Source of the DNA: Gammaproteobacteria bacterium
GTDB taxonomy: Bacteria > Pseudomonadota > Gammaproteobacteria > UBA6002
Direction: 5' to 3'
DNA length: 64,000 nt
Assembly: GCA_013697705.1 (NCBI GenBank)
Contig: JACCWJ010000045.1
Coordinates: 1-64,000, forward strand
The translations under genes were made by a program, and so were the position numbers. Shown piece by piece: positions 46,897 through 56,143 of the stretch. Each line of letters starts with the position of its first letter. The first letter of the stretch is position 1. The notes beneath the pieces are model-generated. The model was not told where the DNA came from and did no database searches. It was given only the letters and a program-made list of their open reading frames with translations.

Positions 46897-48099
46897 TTAT
46901 TCCGATTTACAGCAATCAATAAACTCTGCGGTAATCTTGTCCAAATTGTAATATTGCTCAGCATATTTACGTCCATTTCGCCCCAACTGCTCCCGTTCTT
47001 GCGGCGATAACGATCCAATTTTTAAGATAGCTTGTGCGAGTAAATGTGGATTTTCAGGTGGAACGGTCAAGCCGGCATTTGCTTCCGTAATTGGACTATA
47101 AGGTGAATCGAGCGCAAACACCACAGGACGAGCTATGGCCAAATAATCCGTAATTTTATTGAGGCTAGTACCAAATCGGTATAAATTCGTTTTTCTAACC
47201 ATTCCTACACAAATGTCTGCGGTACCTAAGATAGGATAGATTTGATCCTTACCCACAGAAGGAAAAAATTCAACGTTATTAATTTTTTCGGATGCAACGA
47301 ATTTTTCAAGCAGAGCTCTTTGTGGCCCCTCGCCGATTAGCTTAAACTGAAAGTGATTAGCTTCTTCTTGTACTATTTTTGCTGCTTTTAACAGAGTTTC
47401 GATATCGTTAGAAACATTAAAAGCACCGGCGTAAAAAATAGTAATTTCATTTTTAATAGTACTGGGTGAATAGGAAATATGATTTAAATCGACAGCATTA
47501 GGTAACCATTTTATTTTATCTTTAGGGATTTTTTTATTCAGCAAATAATCACTGGCTCCTGGCAAAACGGAAATAATTTTCACCGCCTTTGATAATAGAA
47601 AATTTTCAATGCCAGCCAAAATTTTTGCCAATGGATGGTGCTTCGAAAAACTACCCAGGGCGAGCAAAGTTTCTGGCCATAAATCTCTAATCTCGTAAAT
47701 AAAAGGCACACCGTATCGCGATGCCAATCGCTGTGCAGCCCATGCAGCAAAAGGTGATGGTGAAGAACCTAGGACAATGTCAGGTTTAGGCAAAAATTTC
47801 AGATCTTTATTCGTCAGCAATCGAAATGCAAAAGCCAACATATTATACAAACGTTTGATTGAATTTTTAGTATATGCCGGAACATCAATCCAGATAAAAG
47901 GCACTTTAAAATAGTAGGCAATCTTTTTTGTAACACTATAAGGCTCACCAATATAATGGAAACTATTATGACAATAATTTCCCGCAAAAATATAAACTTC
48001 ATGACCTTGCTCAATAAGTTTTTTTGCGAGATCAAAATGCCGGGTGGGACCCATTCCAATCGGAGGAATAGCGTGTTGATGAACAATCCATATTCTCAT
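46897..48099 (-). CDS. GT4-family glycosyltransferase
   Basis: This 400-residue, GT-B fold transferase probably adds a sugar to a lipid-linked glycan at the cytoplasmic membrane face. The N-terminal HQHAIPPIGMGPTRHFDLAK segment binds acceptor. The C-terminal half has FYAGAFNVSNDIETLLKAAK, LIGEGPQRALLE and a late PENPHLLAQAIL region (WbuB-like family). I chose the ATG at 48099, 1 bp from the AsnB-like stop, with TGGGGC upstream. A longer start would overlap that gene and adds 14 residues. Donor and acceptor unknown. Confidence 0.88.
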   Translation of the reverse strand: MRIWIVHQHAIPPIGMGPTRHFDLAKKLIEQGHEVYIFAGNYCHNSFHYIGEPYSVTKKIAYYFKVPFIWIDVPAYTKNSIKRLYNMLAFAFRLLTNKDLKFLPKPDIVLGSSPSPFAAWAAQRLASRYGVPFIYEIRDLWPETLLALGSFSKHHPLAKILAGIENFLLSKAVKIISVLPGASDYLLNKKIPKDKIKWLPNAVDLNHISYSPSTIKNEITIFYAGAFNVSNDIETLLKAAKIVQEEANHFQFKLIGEGPQRALLEKFVASEKINNVEFFPSVGKDQIYPILGTADICVGMVRKTNLYRFGTSLNKITDYLAIARPVVFALDSPYSPITEANAGLTVPPENPHLLAQAILKIGSLSPQEREQLGRNGRKYAEQYYNLDKITAEFIDCCKSE

Positions 48100-48100
48100 T

Positions 48101-49948
48101 TCAGCCCCAAACAAAATGATTTTTCTTAGCCAACCAAGCAAGCGTTATTGCTTCTGCTAGCCTATAAGAATCAGTAATTAATTTTTGATTACTAAATAAA
48201 ATATTAACCTTATTGGAGATACCCATTCGTTTCAGTAAGTGCGGATTTGAATGGAGTGTCGCGCGCAAATCTTCTCCTATTCCTGACGCAATCCAGTTCT
48301 GACTCTTTACGTCAAAGCCGCGTTTTTGACGGGAAAAAGCTATATCTGAAGGAATATATTGTTGAGATATTTTACGCAATATCCACTTAGTATAACCACG
48401 GTGCAGTTTTAAAGTGTCGGGCAGTGCGAGTGCTAGCTCAACTAAACGGTAATCTAAAAAGGGTAAGCGGCTCTCGATACCATTCCCCATTGAATTGCGA
48501 TCTTCATAGCGTAATAACGTGGGTAAACTAAACATTTGGATATCTGCAAGCTGACGTTGCCACAATGATTTTCTTTTATCTATAGTGATATCTAAGGTTG
48601 GTGTAAATGCTTTCCAAACTGGATCCACTAAATTATTAGTATAACGTTTGAAACTAAATAAATTATTTTTAAAATTATGCAATTCACCCACTAAGCTGGG
48701 TATTAACTGTGCCATAAAGGTAATTGTTGACAGTGATTTTTTTGTATATAAAAGCTGGGACAAATAAAATAATAAATATTTTCGATAACCCATAAATATT
48801 TCATCGCCCCCCTGCCCGCCTAACATTACTTTTATCCCTTGCTGTCTTGCATGATCAAAAACAAGGTGTTGCGCCGGAATGCTGAAATTAGGATAAGGCG
48901 CATCTTGTAGTTGCAAGGTTCTCCAAAAAGAATCTCGCATTTCATTGGCAGAAGGATTTACAAAATGAACATTACAACCTACTTTATCAGCAGTCATTTT
49001 AGTATTGAGCGCTTCAGAGTGCCGATCATTCAACGACCCAAATGAAAATGTCGGGAGAAAATCAGCATTTTTTTTTGCCAAACCTGCCACTGTTCCCGAA
49101 TCAATACCACCACTTAACGAAAGTCCGACCGGCACATCTGATTGCAAACGCAGAGCCACTGCATCTTCAAGTAGAAATTGAATTTTTGCAGTTATTGTTT
49201 GATGAGATTCAGAAAGTTGCACATCGATCAATTGCTGTACTTTTTCAGACAAGCAATAGTATTTTTGGGTTTTAATATGCAGCTCATTTTTAAAATTGAC
49301 AGTGACGATTTCGCTTGGCGCCACCATCAATAAATCTTTATACGCCGACTCTGATTCAAAGTCATAACACCAATAAGCAAGACCTTTTGCATGATAGGCC
49401 ATGTTAGGTTGTAAATGTAATAATTCAGCTATTTTTGAACTGGTAGAAGCAAAATAAACTTTATCGCGCTGATAGAAATAGAAAAGCGGCTTGATGCCGT
49501 ATCGATCCCTGATTAAGTAGAGTTTTTCCTCTAAAACGTCAAATATTGCTACAGCAAACATACCATTAAAACGTTGAAATGCATCATGACCCCAATGCAT
49601 AAAAGATTTCAACACTACCTCAGTGTCACCTTGCGTTGTAAACTGATAACCGGCTGATTTAAGTTGTTGACGCAATTCGAGATAATTATAAAGCATGCCG
49701 TTATAGGAGATAATATATCGTTTTTCATCCTCCCACATAGGCTGATTAGAATTTACATTTAAATCGATAATCTTTAAACGATTGTGACCAAGAGTTAAAA
49801 AAAGGTTAGGTGTGTTGACGCATTCAATTTGGTGGTGATCAGGCCCACGGTAAGCTTGGTCAGCTAACATTTTTTCTACGTGGCTGTAATCTTCTCTCTC
49901 ACTTAGGTGCTTTGTTTTCGTACTAAGGAGACCTGCGACACCACACAT
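48101..49948 (-). CDS. Asparagine synthase-like amidotransferase, copy 1
   Basis: This 615-residue protein has an N-terminal Ntn glutaminase domain (catalytic C2 after Met, RGPDHHQIE near residue 35) and a C-terminal synthase domain with PP-loop SGGIDSGTV (near residue 280). The segment RYEDRNSMGNGIESRLPFLD is the family aspartate/AMP-site region. In surface-polysaccharide clusters such homologues may amidate uronic acids. TAGGAA is 8 nt upstream. Copy 2 (52175-54076) has the same layout. Confidence 0.92.
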   Translation of the reverse strand: MCGVAGLLSTKTKHLSEREDYSHVEKMLADQAYRGPDHHQIECVNTPNLFLTLGHNRLKIIDLNVNSNQPMWEDEKRYIISYNGMLYNYLELRQQLKSAGYQFTTQGDTEVVLKSFMHWGHDAFQRFNGMFAVAIFDVLEEKLYLIRDRYGIKPLFYFYQRDKVYFASTSSKIAELLHLQPNMAYHAKGLAYWCYDFESESAYKDLLMVAPSEIVTVNFKNELHIKTQKYYCLSEKVQQLIDVQLSESHQTITAKIQFLLEDAVALRLQSDVPVGLSLSGGIDSGTVAGLAKKNADFLPTFSFGSLNDRHSEALNTKMTADKVGCNVHFVNPSANEMRDSFWRTLQLQDAPYPNFSIPAQHLVFDHARQQGIKVMLGGQGGDEIFMGYRKYLLFYLSQLLYTKKSLSTITFMAQLIPSLVGELHNFKNNLFSFKRYTNNLVDPVWKAFTPTLDITIDKRKSLWQRQLADIQMFSLPTLLRYEDRNSMGNGIESRLPFLDYRLVELALALPDTLKLHRGYTKWILRKISQQYIPSDIAFSRQKRGFDVKSQNWIASGIGEDLRATLHSNPHLLKRMGISNKVNILFSNQKLITDSYRLAEAITLAWLAKKNHFVWG

Positions 49949-49957
49949 GAATGATTC

Positions 49958-51037
49958 CTACTGAAGTATTTGTCGATAAAGAGTCGACAGTTTAGCAAAC
50001 TCTGTTTGCCAATTATAATACTTTTCTACTGCTCTCCTGCCCCGCTCCCCCATCTCATGAGCGAGCGTAGGATTATCTCTAAGATAATGTATTTTTTCGC
50101 TAATTAAGGCAATATTGGTGGGATCCACACAAAAACCACAGTGGTGGGTTTCAATTATTTCACGCCACAACGGAAAATCAGAAGCAATAACCGGAATACC
50201 CGCCGCCATATATTCGAATAATTTAATTGGCAGGGAATCAGGGAAAGTAGGCCCGGGCTGTAATAAGGACAAGCCTACGATAGCTTGGTCAAAAACCTCC
50301 ATTACGCTGTGTCGGTTTAGATAGCCGGCATATTGGGTATTATTATTCAATAAAACTTCAGCTTTTACGTTTTCACAATTAAAGCTACCCGCCAGAAGTA
50401 AGGGCATATTAGCCATTTTAGCTACTTGTAGCATTTGAAAAACACCCCGTTCGGGCGTAATCAATCCCACATAGCACATCATCGAGGCCTTACTTTTACG
50501 GGAGACTTGTTGAAATTCAGCTAATACTGGGTAATTTCGTACTTCCGTAATTAACGGATGAGAAAATCGTTGTTTGATTCGTGGAGTAACTGTCACTAAG
50601 CCACTAAAATAAAAAGCGGCAACGCGCTCAAATATATTAAAAAAGGTAGAGAGTGCGTGCCGAAAAATGGAGGGAATCCATGTCTTGAGTAGAATGTCTC
50701 GGGGCACATCTTCATGAATGTCATACACTACCCGTTTACCTCGTAAGCGAAGCAATAAACCGATTATGATTAATTCGGGATCATGGAAATGATAGAGATC
50801 CGCTTTTACTTTGATGGCCTCACGATAAATTTGCCATGGCAATTTAGTCATCCGCCGAAAACGTGAATTAATTTTTTCTACTGCAACAACTTTAATTCCT
50901 TCAAGAATTCTATCTGCATCATCTTGAGCAATGAGCGTTACATCATACCCTTGTTGCTTAAGCGACAAACACTGCTTGTAAAAGATGCGCACATCTTGCA
51001 CTGAATGGACGGAAGTAAGATGAGCTACTTTAATCAT
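49958..51037 (-). CDS. GT4-family glycosyltransferase, paralogue 1
   Basis: This 359-residue GT-B fold enzyme opens IKVAHLTSVHSVQDVRIFYK. The C-terminal donor site carries LFEYMAAGIPVIASDFPLWR. The next gene on the 3' side of its own start (51041-52147) shows the same opening and the same LFEYMAAGLPVVASDFPLWR, so the two are clearly recent or well-kept duplicates. It lies 9 nt before asnB-like copy 1. It probably transfers a nucleotide sugar; substrate unknown. Confidence 0.92.
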   Translation of the reverse strand: MIKVAHLTSVHSVQDVRIFYKQCLSLKQQGYDVTLIAQDDADRILEGIKVVAVEKINSRFRRMTKLPWQIYREAIKVKADLYHFHDPELIIIGLLLRLRGKRVVYDIHEDVPRDILLKTWIPSIFRHALSTFFNIFERVAAFYFSGLVTVTPRIKQRFSHPLITEVRNYPVLAEFQQVSRKSKASMMCYVGLITPERGVFQMLQVAKMANMPLLLAGSFNCENVKAEVLLNNNTQYAGYLNRHSVMEVFDQAIVGLSLLQPGPTFPDSLPIKLFEYMAAGIPVIASDFPLWREIIETHHCGFCVDPTNIALISEKIHYLRDNPTLAHEMGERGRRAVEKYYNWQTEFAKLSTLYRQILQ

Positions 51038-51040
51038 GAA

Positions 51041-52147
51041 TCATCGTCTCTCAAATTGTTGATAAAATTCTCTAAGCACCTTGGCTTCAAACTCCCAATT
51101 GTATAATTGTTCAACCGCATGACGCCCTGCGCTTCCCATGCGTTCTGCTTCATCAGGGTTATCAAAAATATAGGTCATAGCTTTTTTAATGGCCGATATG
51201 TCAAGAGGATTAACGACAAATCCGCATTTAGCTTTAATCACAATTTCACGCCATAATGGAAAGTCAGACGCTACCACTGGTAAACCTGCTGCCATATATT
51301 CGAATAATTTTATCGGAAGTGCATCAATAAAATTTTTCTCTGGATGCAATAAGACCAACCCCACTTTTGCACTAAAAAAATGCGGGATTAATGCTTTTCT
51401 ATCTAGCCAATCGACATGAGTAATTTTTTTGGACCCGCCCTGCGCAACAACCTCTTGCTGCAATTTTTCGGGGAAAAACTTGCCGATAAGTTTTAGTTGA
51501 GGGTTATATTCATCTCTAAGAGTATGGATAGCTTGGACCATCTCGCTTACGCCTCGGATGTGCATTATGCCGCCCACATAAAGAGCGATATTAGAGCGTT
51601 CACGAAAGGGGGATATCCTCTCTAGAGGATTAAATTCATCTACATTCACAAGATTTCGCACCGTTACTGACTTCTTGATAGGAAAATTTTTGGTTATATG
51701 AGGTGTCGCACAAATAAATCCATCAAATAACAATTTTGCTAATGATTCCAATGCAACCCAGCGTGTGTATTTGAAATAGGCTGCAATAGGTTTTCCTTTA
51801 TTGAAGGAAAGTGATTCGAGTGGCGTATCTTCGTGTACATCGTAGATAATTTTTTTCCCGGATATTTTTAATAACAGGGCAAAGGGGATGAATTCAGGAT
51901 CATGAAAATGGTAGATATCTGCAGAGATCGATTTGGCGAGGGCGTAGATATTAAATAATCGCCGCCACCGCGAAGTTGTTTTTGTTAAATTAAGAGGATG
52001 GATTATTACACCCTCATAATGCGTTATAGTCGAAAGAGGAACAATCAAATGCACTTCATGTCCTGCCTTGAATAAGGTCACACATTCTTTAAAAAAAATA
52101 CGTATATCTAACGCGGGATGGGCAGAAGTAATATGGACTATTTTCAT
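51041..52147 (-). CDS. GT4-family glycosyltransferase, paralogue 2
   Basis: This 368-residue paralogue of the 49958-51037 product opens KIVHITSAHPALDIRIFFKE and shares the donor-site motif with it. A DPEFIPFALLLKISGKKIIYDVHEDTP stretch corresponds to DPELIIIGLLLRLRGKRVVYDIHEDVP in the partner, in two blocks each. It is 3 bp from the next gene and 27 bp after asnB-like copy 2. The pair are probably consecutive transferases of one oligosaccharide. Confidence 0.92.
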   Translation of the reverse strand: MKIVHITSAHPALDIRIFFKECVTLFKAGHEVHLIVPLSTITHYEGVIIHPLNLTKTTSRWRRLFNIYALAKSISADIYHFHDPEFIPFALLLKISGKKIIYDVHEDTPLESLSFNKGKPIAAYFKYTRWVALESLAKLLFDGFICATPHITKNFPIKKSVTVRNLVNVDEFNPLERISPFRERSNIALYVGGIMHIRGVSEMVQAIHTLRDEYNPQLKLIGKFFPEKLQQEVVAQGGSKKITHVDWLDRKALIPHFFSAKVGLVLLHPEKNFIDALPIKLFEYMAAGLPVVASDFPLWREIVIKAKCGFVVNPLDISAIKKAMTYIFDNPDEAERMGSAGRHAVEQLYNWEFEAKVLREFYQQFERR

Positions 52148-52174
52148 TTGTTTCTCGATATTAATTCTTGTCTG

Positions 52175-54076
52175 TTAAAACTCGACACCGTGCATCTCTG
52201 CCCACTTAATAAAATTAATCCATCGCCAGAAACGAAAATCAAATTGTCCTTTGCCGGCAAGCATTTGCTGCCAATCCGCCCATAATTCCTTATGATTAAA
52301 CATAGGCAAATGGTGCATATAATCGCTGCGTAATATTTTTTCGACCCAAGGCCTCAGGGTCTGCAGCCAAATTTTTTCAGGTGTAGCAAAACCAATTTTA
52401 TCGCGTCGATCTAAAATAGATTGCGGAACAATACCTCGCATTGCTTCGCGAAATACAGCTTTACTTAACCCTTGTTCTGAGATGATAAAATTAGCCGGCA
52501 ATGAAAAAATAAAATCAACCATATCTACGGTCAAAAAAGGTACACGGCTTTCAATGGAATGCGCCATGGAATTTCTATCTTCATAACGCAGCAACATAGG
52601 TAATGAAGAATGATTAAATGTGCTGAGGAGTTCTTCATGTAAAATGTTTTTTCCATAACGTATTTTTTGAATCGCAAAATTCATCCCCTGTTGGACAAAC
52701 CATTTTGAATTCAGCCAGACCGGGCAATACTGATGGTTGAACAACTTTCTAAAAATTGGCTGTAATAGGGGGGGTAATAGGTAATAAAATGAACGGAGCA
52801 ACATATTTCTTCGAGGAGAAGGAGTATGTAATAATAACTGCCATGCTTCTTTAAATCTAAATTGTTTTATCAATGCCCCGAGATAAGCAGCAACGTAAAA
52901 ACTATAACCGCCCAACATTTCATCTGCACCTTGTCCATCGAGCATAACTTTAACGCCCATATTTCTCGCATGTTGAAAAACTCGATGTTGCGCATAAATA
53001 CTGGTACTGCCAAAAGGTTCATCTTGGGTAATCATCAATTGTTCTAAATCAGAAATTAAGCTCGCGGAATCAGCGAATACTTTATAGCTGGAGGCATTCG
53101 CTTCAGCATTTATCTTATCCACCCATTTTTCTTCACTCAAGCTAGGATGGTCTGCTATATAGCTAAAGGTTTTTATTTCGCGTTGCGGATATAAATGGCG
53201 GATTCCCATCACGATAGACGAAGAATCTATGCCACCTGATAATGTAGCACTCACAGCAACATCACTTCTTAGATGGAGCGATAAATTATTAAGAAACATT
53301 TTTTTAATGTGATCAGCAGCCTCGATGAAAGTGATGTCATTATTAATGTTTATCGTCGGTCGCCAATAATTTTTTAGCACGCAGTGCAATGAATTTTTTA
53401 GATTGATTTCAAGCAGGTGTCCAGAGGGAATTTGTTTTATCCCAGCAAAAAGTGTTTCATCAGCAAAATCAGTGAGGCCGGAGCGCAGATAATGAAATAA
53501 ACGTTCTGAATTAATTTTATTTTTCGGCAAAAAATTAAGTAATGATTTTATTTCTGAAGAAAACAAAATTCTCTGGTCATCAAGATAATAATAAAAAGGT
53601 TTTATACCGAATGCATCGCGCGCAATAAAAAATTTCTCTTGGGCGCGATCAAAAATGACAAAGGCAAACATACCGACTAATTTTTTAAGACAATCATTTC
53701 CCCACTGGATATAGGCCTTTAGAAGTACTTCACTATCACTTTTAGAGGTAAAAGTTACACCACAATTTTTAAGCTCTTCTTTAAGCTCAAGATAGTTGTA
53801 TATTTCACCATTGAACAAAATATAGTATCGCTGGTCATCACAACTCATAGGCTGCCAGCCCTGATCACTTAAATCCAAGATGGAAAGTCTTTTATGCAAC
53901 AGAAATACTTTGGCGTCTATCGAAGGCAGCTGTGATTTACCCGTTTTGACTTGATTATCGTTATACAATAACCATCCAGAGTCATCTGGGCCGCGATGTT
54001 GTAAGATGGAATTAATATCAATTTTATTGAGGGCAGGAATTTTATGTCGGTGAATGTAGCCGAATATTCCACACAT
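52175..54076 (-). CDS. Asparagine synthase-like amidotransferase, copy 2
   Basis: This 633-residue protein has the Ntn glutaminase residue C2, LQHRGPDDSGW, PP-loop SGGIDSSSI (near residue 275), and the late RYEDRNSMAHSIESRVPFLT. GAGGGAC lies before the ATG. It has the same layout as copy 1 (48101-49948), 3 kb away. The two differ widely in detail, so the duplication is old or the copies were acquired separately. It may supply amidated sugars rather than asparagine (inference). Confidence 0.92.
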   Translation of the reverse strand: MCGIFGYIHRHKIPALNKIDINSILQHRGPDDSGWLLYNDNQVKTGKSQLPSIDAKVFLLHKRLSILDLSDQGWQPMSCDDQRYYILFNGEIYNYLELKEELKNCGVTFTSKSDSEVLLKAYIQWGNDCLKKLVGMFAFVIFDRAQEKFFIARDAFGIKPFYYYLDDQRILFSSEIKSLLNFLPKNKINSERLFHYLRSGLTDFADETLFAGIKQIPSGHLLEINLKNSLHCVLKNYWRPTININNDITFIEAADHIKKMFLNNLSLHLRSDVAVSATLSGGIDSSSIVMGIRHLYPQREIKTFSYIADHPSLSEEKWVDKINAEANASSYKVFADSASLISDLEQLMITQDEPFGSTSIYAQHRVFQHARNMGVKVMLDGQGADEMLGGYSFYVAAYLGALIKQFRFKEAWQLLLHTPSPRRNMLLRSFYYLLPPLLQPIFRKLFNHQYCPVWLNSKWFVQQGMNFAIQKIRYGKNILHEELLSTFNHSSLPMLLRYEDRNSMAHSIESRVPFLTVDMVDFIFSLPANFIISEQGLSKAVFREAMRGIVPQSILDRRDKIGFATPEKIWLQTLRPWVEKILRSDYMHHLPMFNHKELWADWQQMLAGKGQFDFRFWRWINFIKWAEMHGVEF

Positions 54077-54143
54077 CTCTGTCCCTCATCCGAAAAAATT
54101 AGTATAAACCGAGGGTCGATTGAAGCAAGTCAACCAATCAATG

Positions 54144-54539
54144 TCAAGGGTTAAGATTCTTTGTAGCAGCTTCGCGGGCCTGCAATTCTTGGTCTATCTC
54201 CTCTTTATTATTGTCATACTCCCTCACAAAATTTTTCAATTCAAAATAGGTTATATCTTTTTGTTGCTGGAAAAGAAGGTCTCGTTTAGGAAGGGTAATA
54301 AAGCAAAATTGCACATGAAAAACCTCGGGATTATTCTCATCCTGTTCTATAGCCACCTCAACATAACCCCCTTGGTCAGGAAAGGCGATTTCCGGAAAAC
54401 TGGAATCATAATGCATTACTTTAATTAAATTAACTGCCTTAGCTATTTGTTCTTGCAACAGCTGTAGGGTAATTTCTTCATTGTCATCGGTATCATTATT
54501 TTTACGATGAAATGGATTAAAGAAATTTAATATGGCCAT
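54144..54539 (-). CDS. Small hypothetical protein in the surface-sugar block
   Basis: This 131-residue acidic protein has no signal peptide. A short basic start (NFFNPFHRKNN) is followed by a helix, a beta-rich middle (YVEVAIEQDENNPEVFHVQF), and an Asn/Glu-rich helical tail. No motif I recognise. I chose the ATG at 54539, with GAGGTGG just upstream; the GTG two codons earlier overlaps that site. A weak hairpin would hide the ribosome site. It lies between asnB-like copy 2 and the wbpD homologue, so its role may be linked to the glycan genes, but this is only context. Confidence 0.65.
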   Translation of the reverse strand: MAILNFFNPFHRKNNDTDDNEEITLQLLQEQIAKAVNLIKVMHYDSSFPEIAFPDQGGYVEVAIEQDENNPEVFHVQFCFITLPKRDLLFQQQKDITYFELKNFVREYDNNKEEIDQELQAREAATKNLNP

Positions 54540-54559
54540 TTCCACCTCAAAAAGGAGGT
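54540..54559 (-). promoter_or_regulatory. Hairpin covering the ribosome site of the 54144-54539 gene
   Basis: In the minus-strand transcript ACCTC (54559-54555) can pair with GAGGT (54548-54544), which is the ribosome site of the next gene, leaving a six-base loop. The stem has only five pairs, so the effect may be small. On the plus strand the same hairpin is followed by seven T residues. Confidence 0.25.
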
Positions 54560-54606
54560 TATTTTTTTAATTATAGCAGAGAATTACTCCCTCTCGGGAG
54601 GAGAGG

Positions 54607-55185
54607 TTATTTAAGGACAAGTAGGTTTTCACTTAAGACATAACAATCTTGGGTATGGGAGCAAACAACTTCTTGCTCACCCCTAAGAGGCAGCTCAAGA
54701 CGTTCTCCAAAACGGCTCATCCAACCGACTTGTCGCGCTGGAACGCCCATCATTAAAGCATAGTCAGGCACATCATGCGTCACCACACTGCCCGCCCCTA
54801 TAAAGGCATATTTGCCGATGTAATTACCACAGACAATTGTACAATTAGCGCCTAGCGTAGCGCCTTTTTTGACCAGGGTATTCAGATATTGGTCTTTGCG
54901 ACTCACCGCAGACCGAGGATTATATACATTGGTAAAAACCATACTTGGACCACAGAAAACATCGTCTTCTAACGTAACATTATCGTATACAGAAACATTG
55001 TTTTGGATTTTAACATTGTTACCGATGATGACTTTATTACCCACAAAAACATTTTGCCCAAGAGAGCACTTTTCTCCAATCTTGGCCCCCGCAGACACAT
55101 GCGTCCAATGCCAGACTCTCGTCTCATCACCTATTAACGCTCCCTGATCAACAATTGCAGTGTCATGGATAAAGTAGTTTGCCAT
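54607..55185 (-). CDS. wbpD: WbpD-like N-acetyltransferase (hexapeptide repeat)
   Basis: This 192-residue left-handed beta-helix acetyltransferase probably acetylates the 3-amino group of a UDP-2-acetamido-3-amino-glucuronate. Hexapeptide coils run from about residue 15 to 140, with the family start [26 protein letters not shown] and the conserved active-site region [16 protein letters not shown]. The start overlaps wbpB by 23 nt. The length fits P. aeruginosa WbpD and B. pertussis WlbB. Confidence 0.88.
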   Translation of the reverse strand: MANYFIHDTAIVDQGALIGDETRVWHWTHVSAGAKIGEKCSLGQNVFVGNKVIIGNNVKIQNNVSVYDNVTLEDDVFCGPSMVFTNVYNPRSAVSRKDQYLNTLVKKGATLGANCTIVCGNYIGKYAFIGAGSVVTHDVPDYALMMGVPARQVGWMSRFGERLELPLRGEQEVVCSHTQDCYVLSENLLVLK

Positions 55186-56134
55186 GGGTTCTCTCTTGTA
55201 TTTTCATAATATCAGCCATTAATTTCACTACATCGCGACCTTGGATGCCACAACTTCGGGGTGTCTTACGCTGCTGTATACAGTCTAAAAAATGCTGTAA
55301 TTCTAGTGTCAAAGGCGGCGTACTATCCTCAAAAATTATTTCATGATCAGGTGCTGTGACGGTTGCGTCTTTATTGGCGTATTGTTTGTAATAAATTACT
55401 TCCTGACGAAGCTCATCAAAATGTAAAGATCCTCTTTCACCCAAGATCATGAGCTGCCTATCTTTAACAGGCCACAACCAATTTAAGTGTAAATGCGCTT
55501 GAATACCTGAACGGTAATGAAAATGGACTGTCATATCGTCCTCTATACCTTCAGAGATAACAATCTGAGAAGTGGCTAAAATAGCTTCGATGGGTTCCTT
55601 GATCAAGTAATGCAGAACAGCTAAATCATGTACCCCAAAGGAATAGAGAACATTCTCTTCTTTACGAATGGTGCCCAAGCTTCTTCTAATTTGTCTAATA
55701 GAATGAATTTGTCCTAATTTACCTTGATCCAAAAATTCTTTAATAAACTGGATGCCTGGCTGATAGAGTAGAAGATGCCCAACCATTAAAATGCAGCCAT
55801 TATGGTTAGCCAGCTCAATAAGCTCTTCCGCTTCCTCGGGCCGTGTAGTCATGGGTTTTTCGACAAATACATCTTTACCTGCCAATAACGCTTTTTTAGC
55901 TAACTCATAATGACTAAAAACAGGTGTTGCTATAGCTACTGCAGCAATATCTGTACTCAGCACGTCCTCTATTTCGGAATAATATTCCACACCATATTGA
56001 GTCGCGAGGGTTTGGCCTTTCAAATCATCAGACTCTACAATAGCAGCTAACACATCAAGACTATGAAATGTCTTGATAAGATTCTGGCCCCACTTGCCGG
56101 CACCAACTACCGCAACAGTTGCACTCTGAGTCAT
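55163..56134 (-). CDS. wbpB: WbpB-like Gfo/Idh/MocA oxidoreductase
   Basis: This 323-residue NAD-dependent dehydrogenase has Rossmann motif [15 protein letters not shown] at the start and the family [14 protein letters not shown] motif near residue 95. The homologue oxidises UDP-GlcNAcA at C3, coupled to the WbpE aminotransferase. The sequence differs from WbpB in places, for example in the catalytic histidine region, so the enzyme may act on a related sugar. AGAGGTGG lies upstream. It is 10 nt after wbpA and overlaps wbpD. Confidence 0.8.
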   Translation of the reverse strand: MTQSATVAVVGAGKWGQNLIKTFHSLDVLAAIVESDDLKGQTLATQYGVEYYSEIEDVLSTDIAAVAIATPVFSHYELAKKALLAGKDVFVEKPMTTRPEEAEELIELANHNGCILMVGHLLLYQPGIQFIKEFLDQGKLGQIHSIRQIRRSLGTIRKEENVLYSFGVHDLAVLHYLIKEPIEAILATSQIVISEGIEDDMTVHFHYRSGIQAHLHLNWLWPVKDRQLMILGERGSLHFDELRQEVIYYKQYANKDATVTAPDHEIIFEDSTPPLTLELQHFLDCIQQRKTPRSCGIQGRDVVKLMADIMKIQERTHGKLLYP

Positions 56135-56143
56135 TTTCCACCT

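Noticed and set aside
54120-54428. 102-codon plus-strand frame opposite the 54144-54539 gene
   Set aside because: The minus-strand frame has a strong ribosome site and better protein-like composition; the plus frame looks like its shadow.
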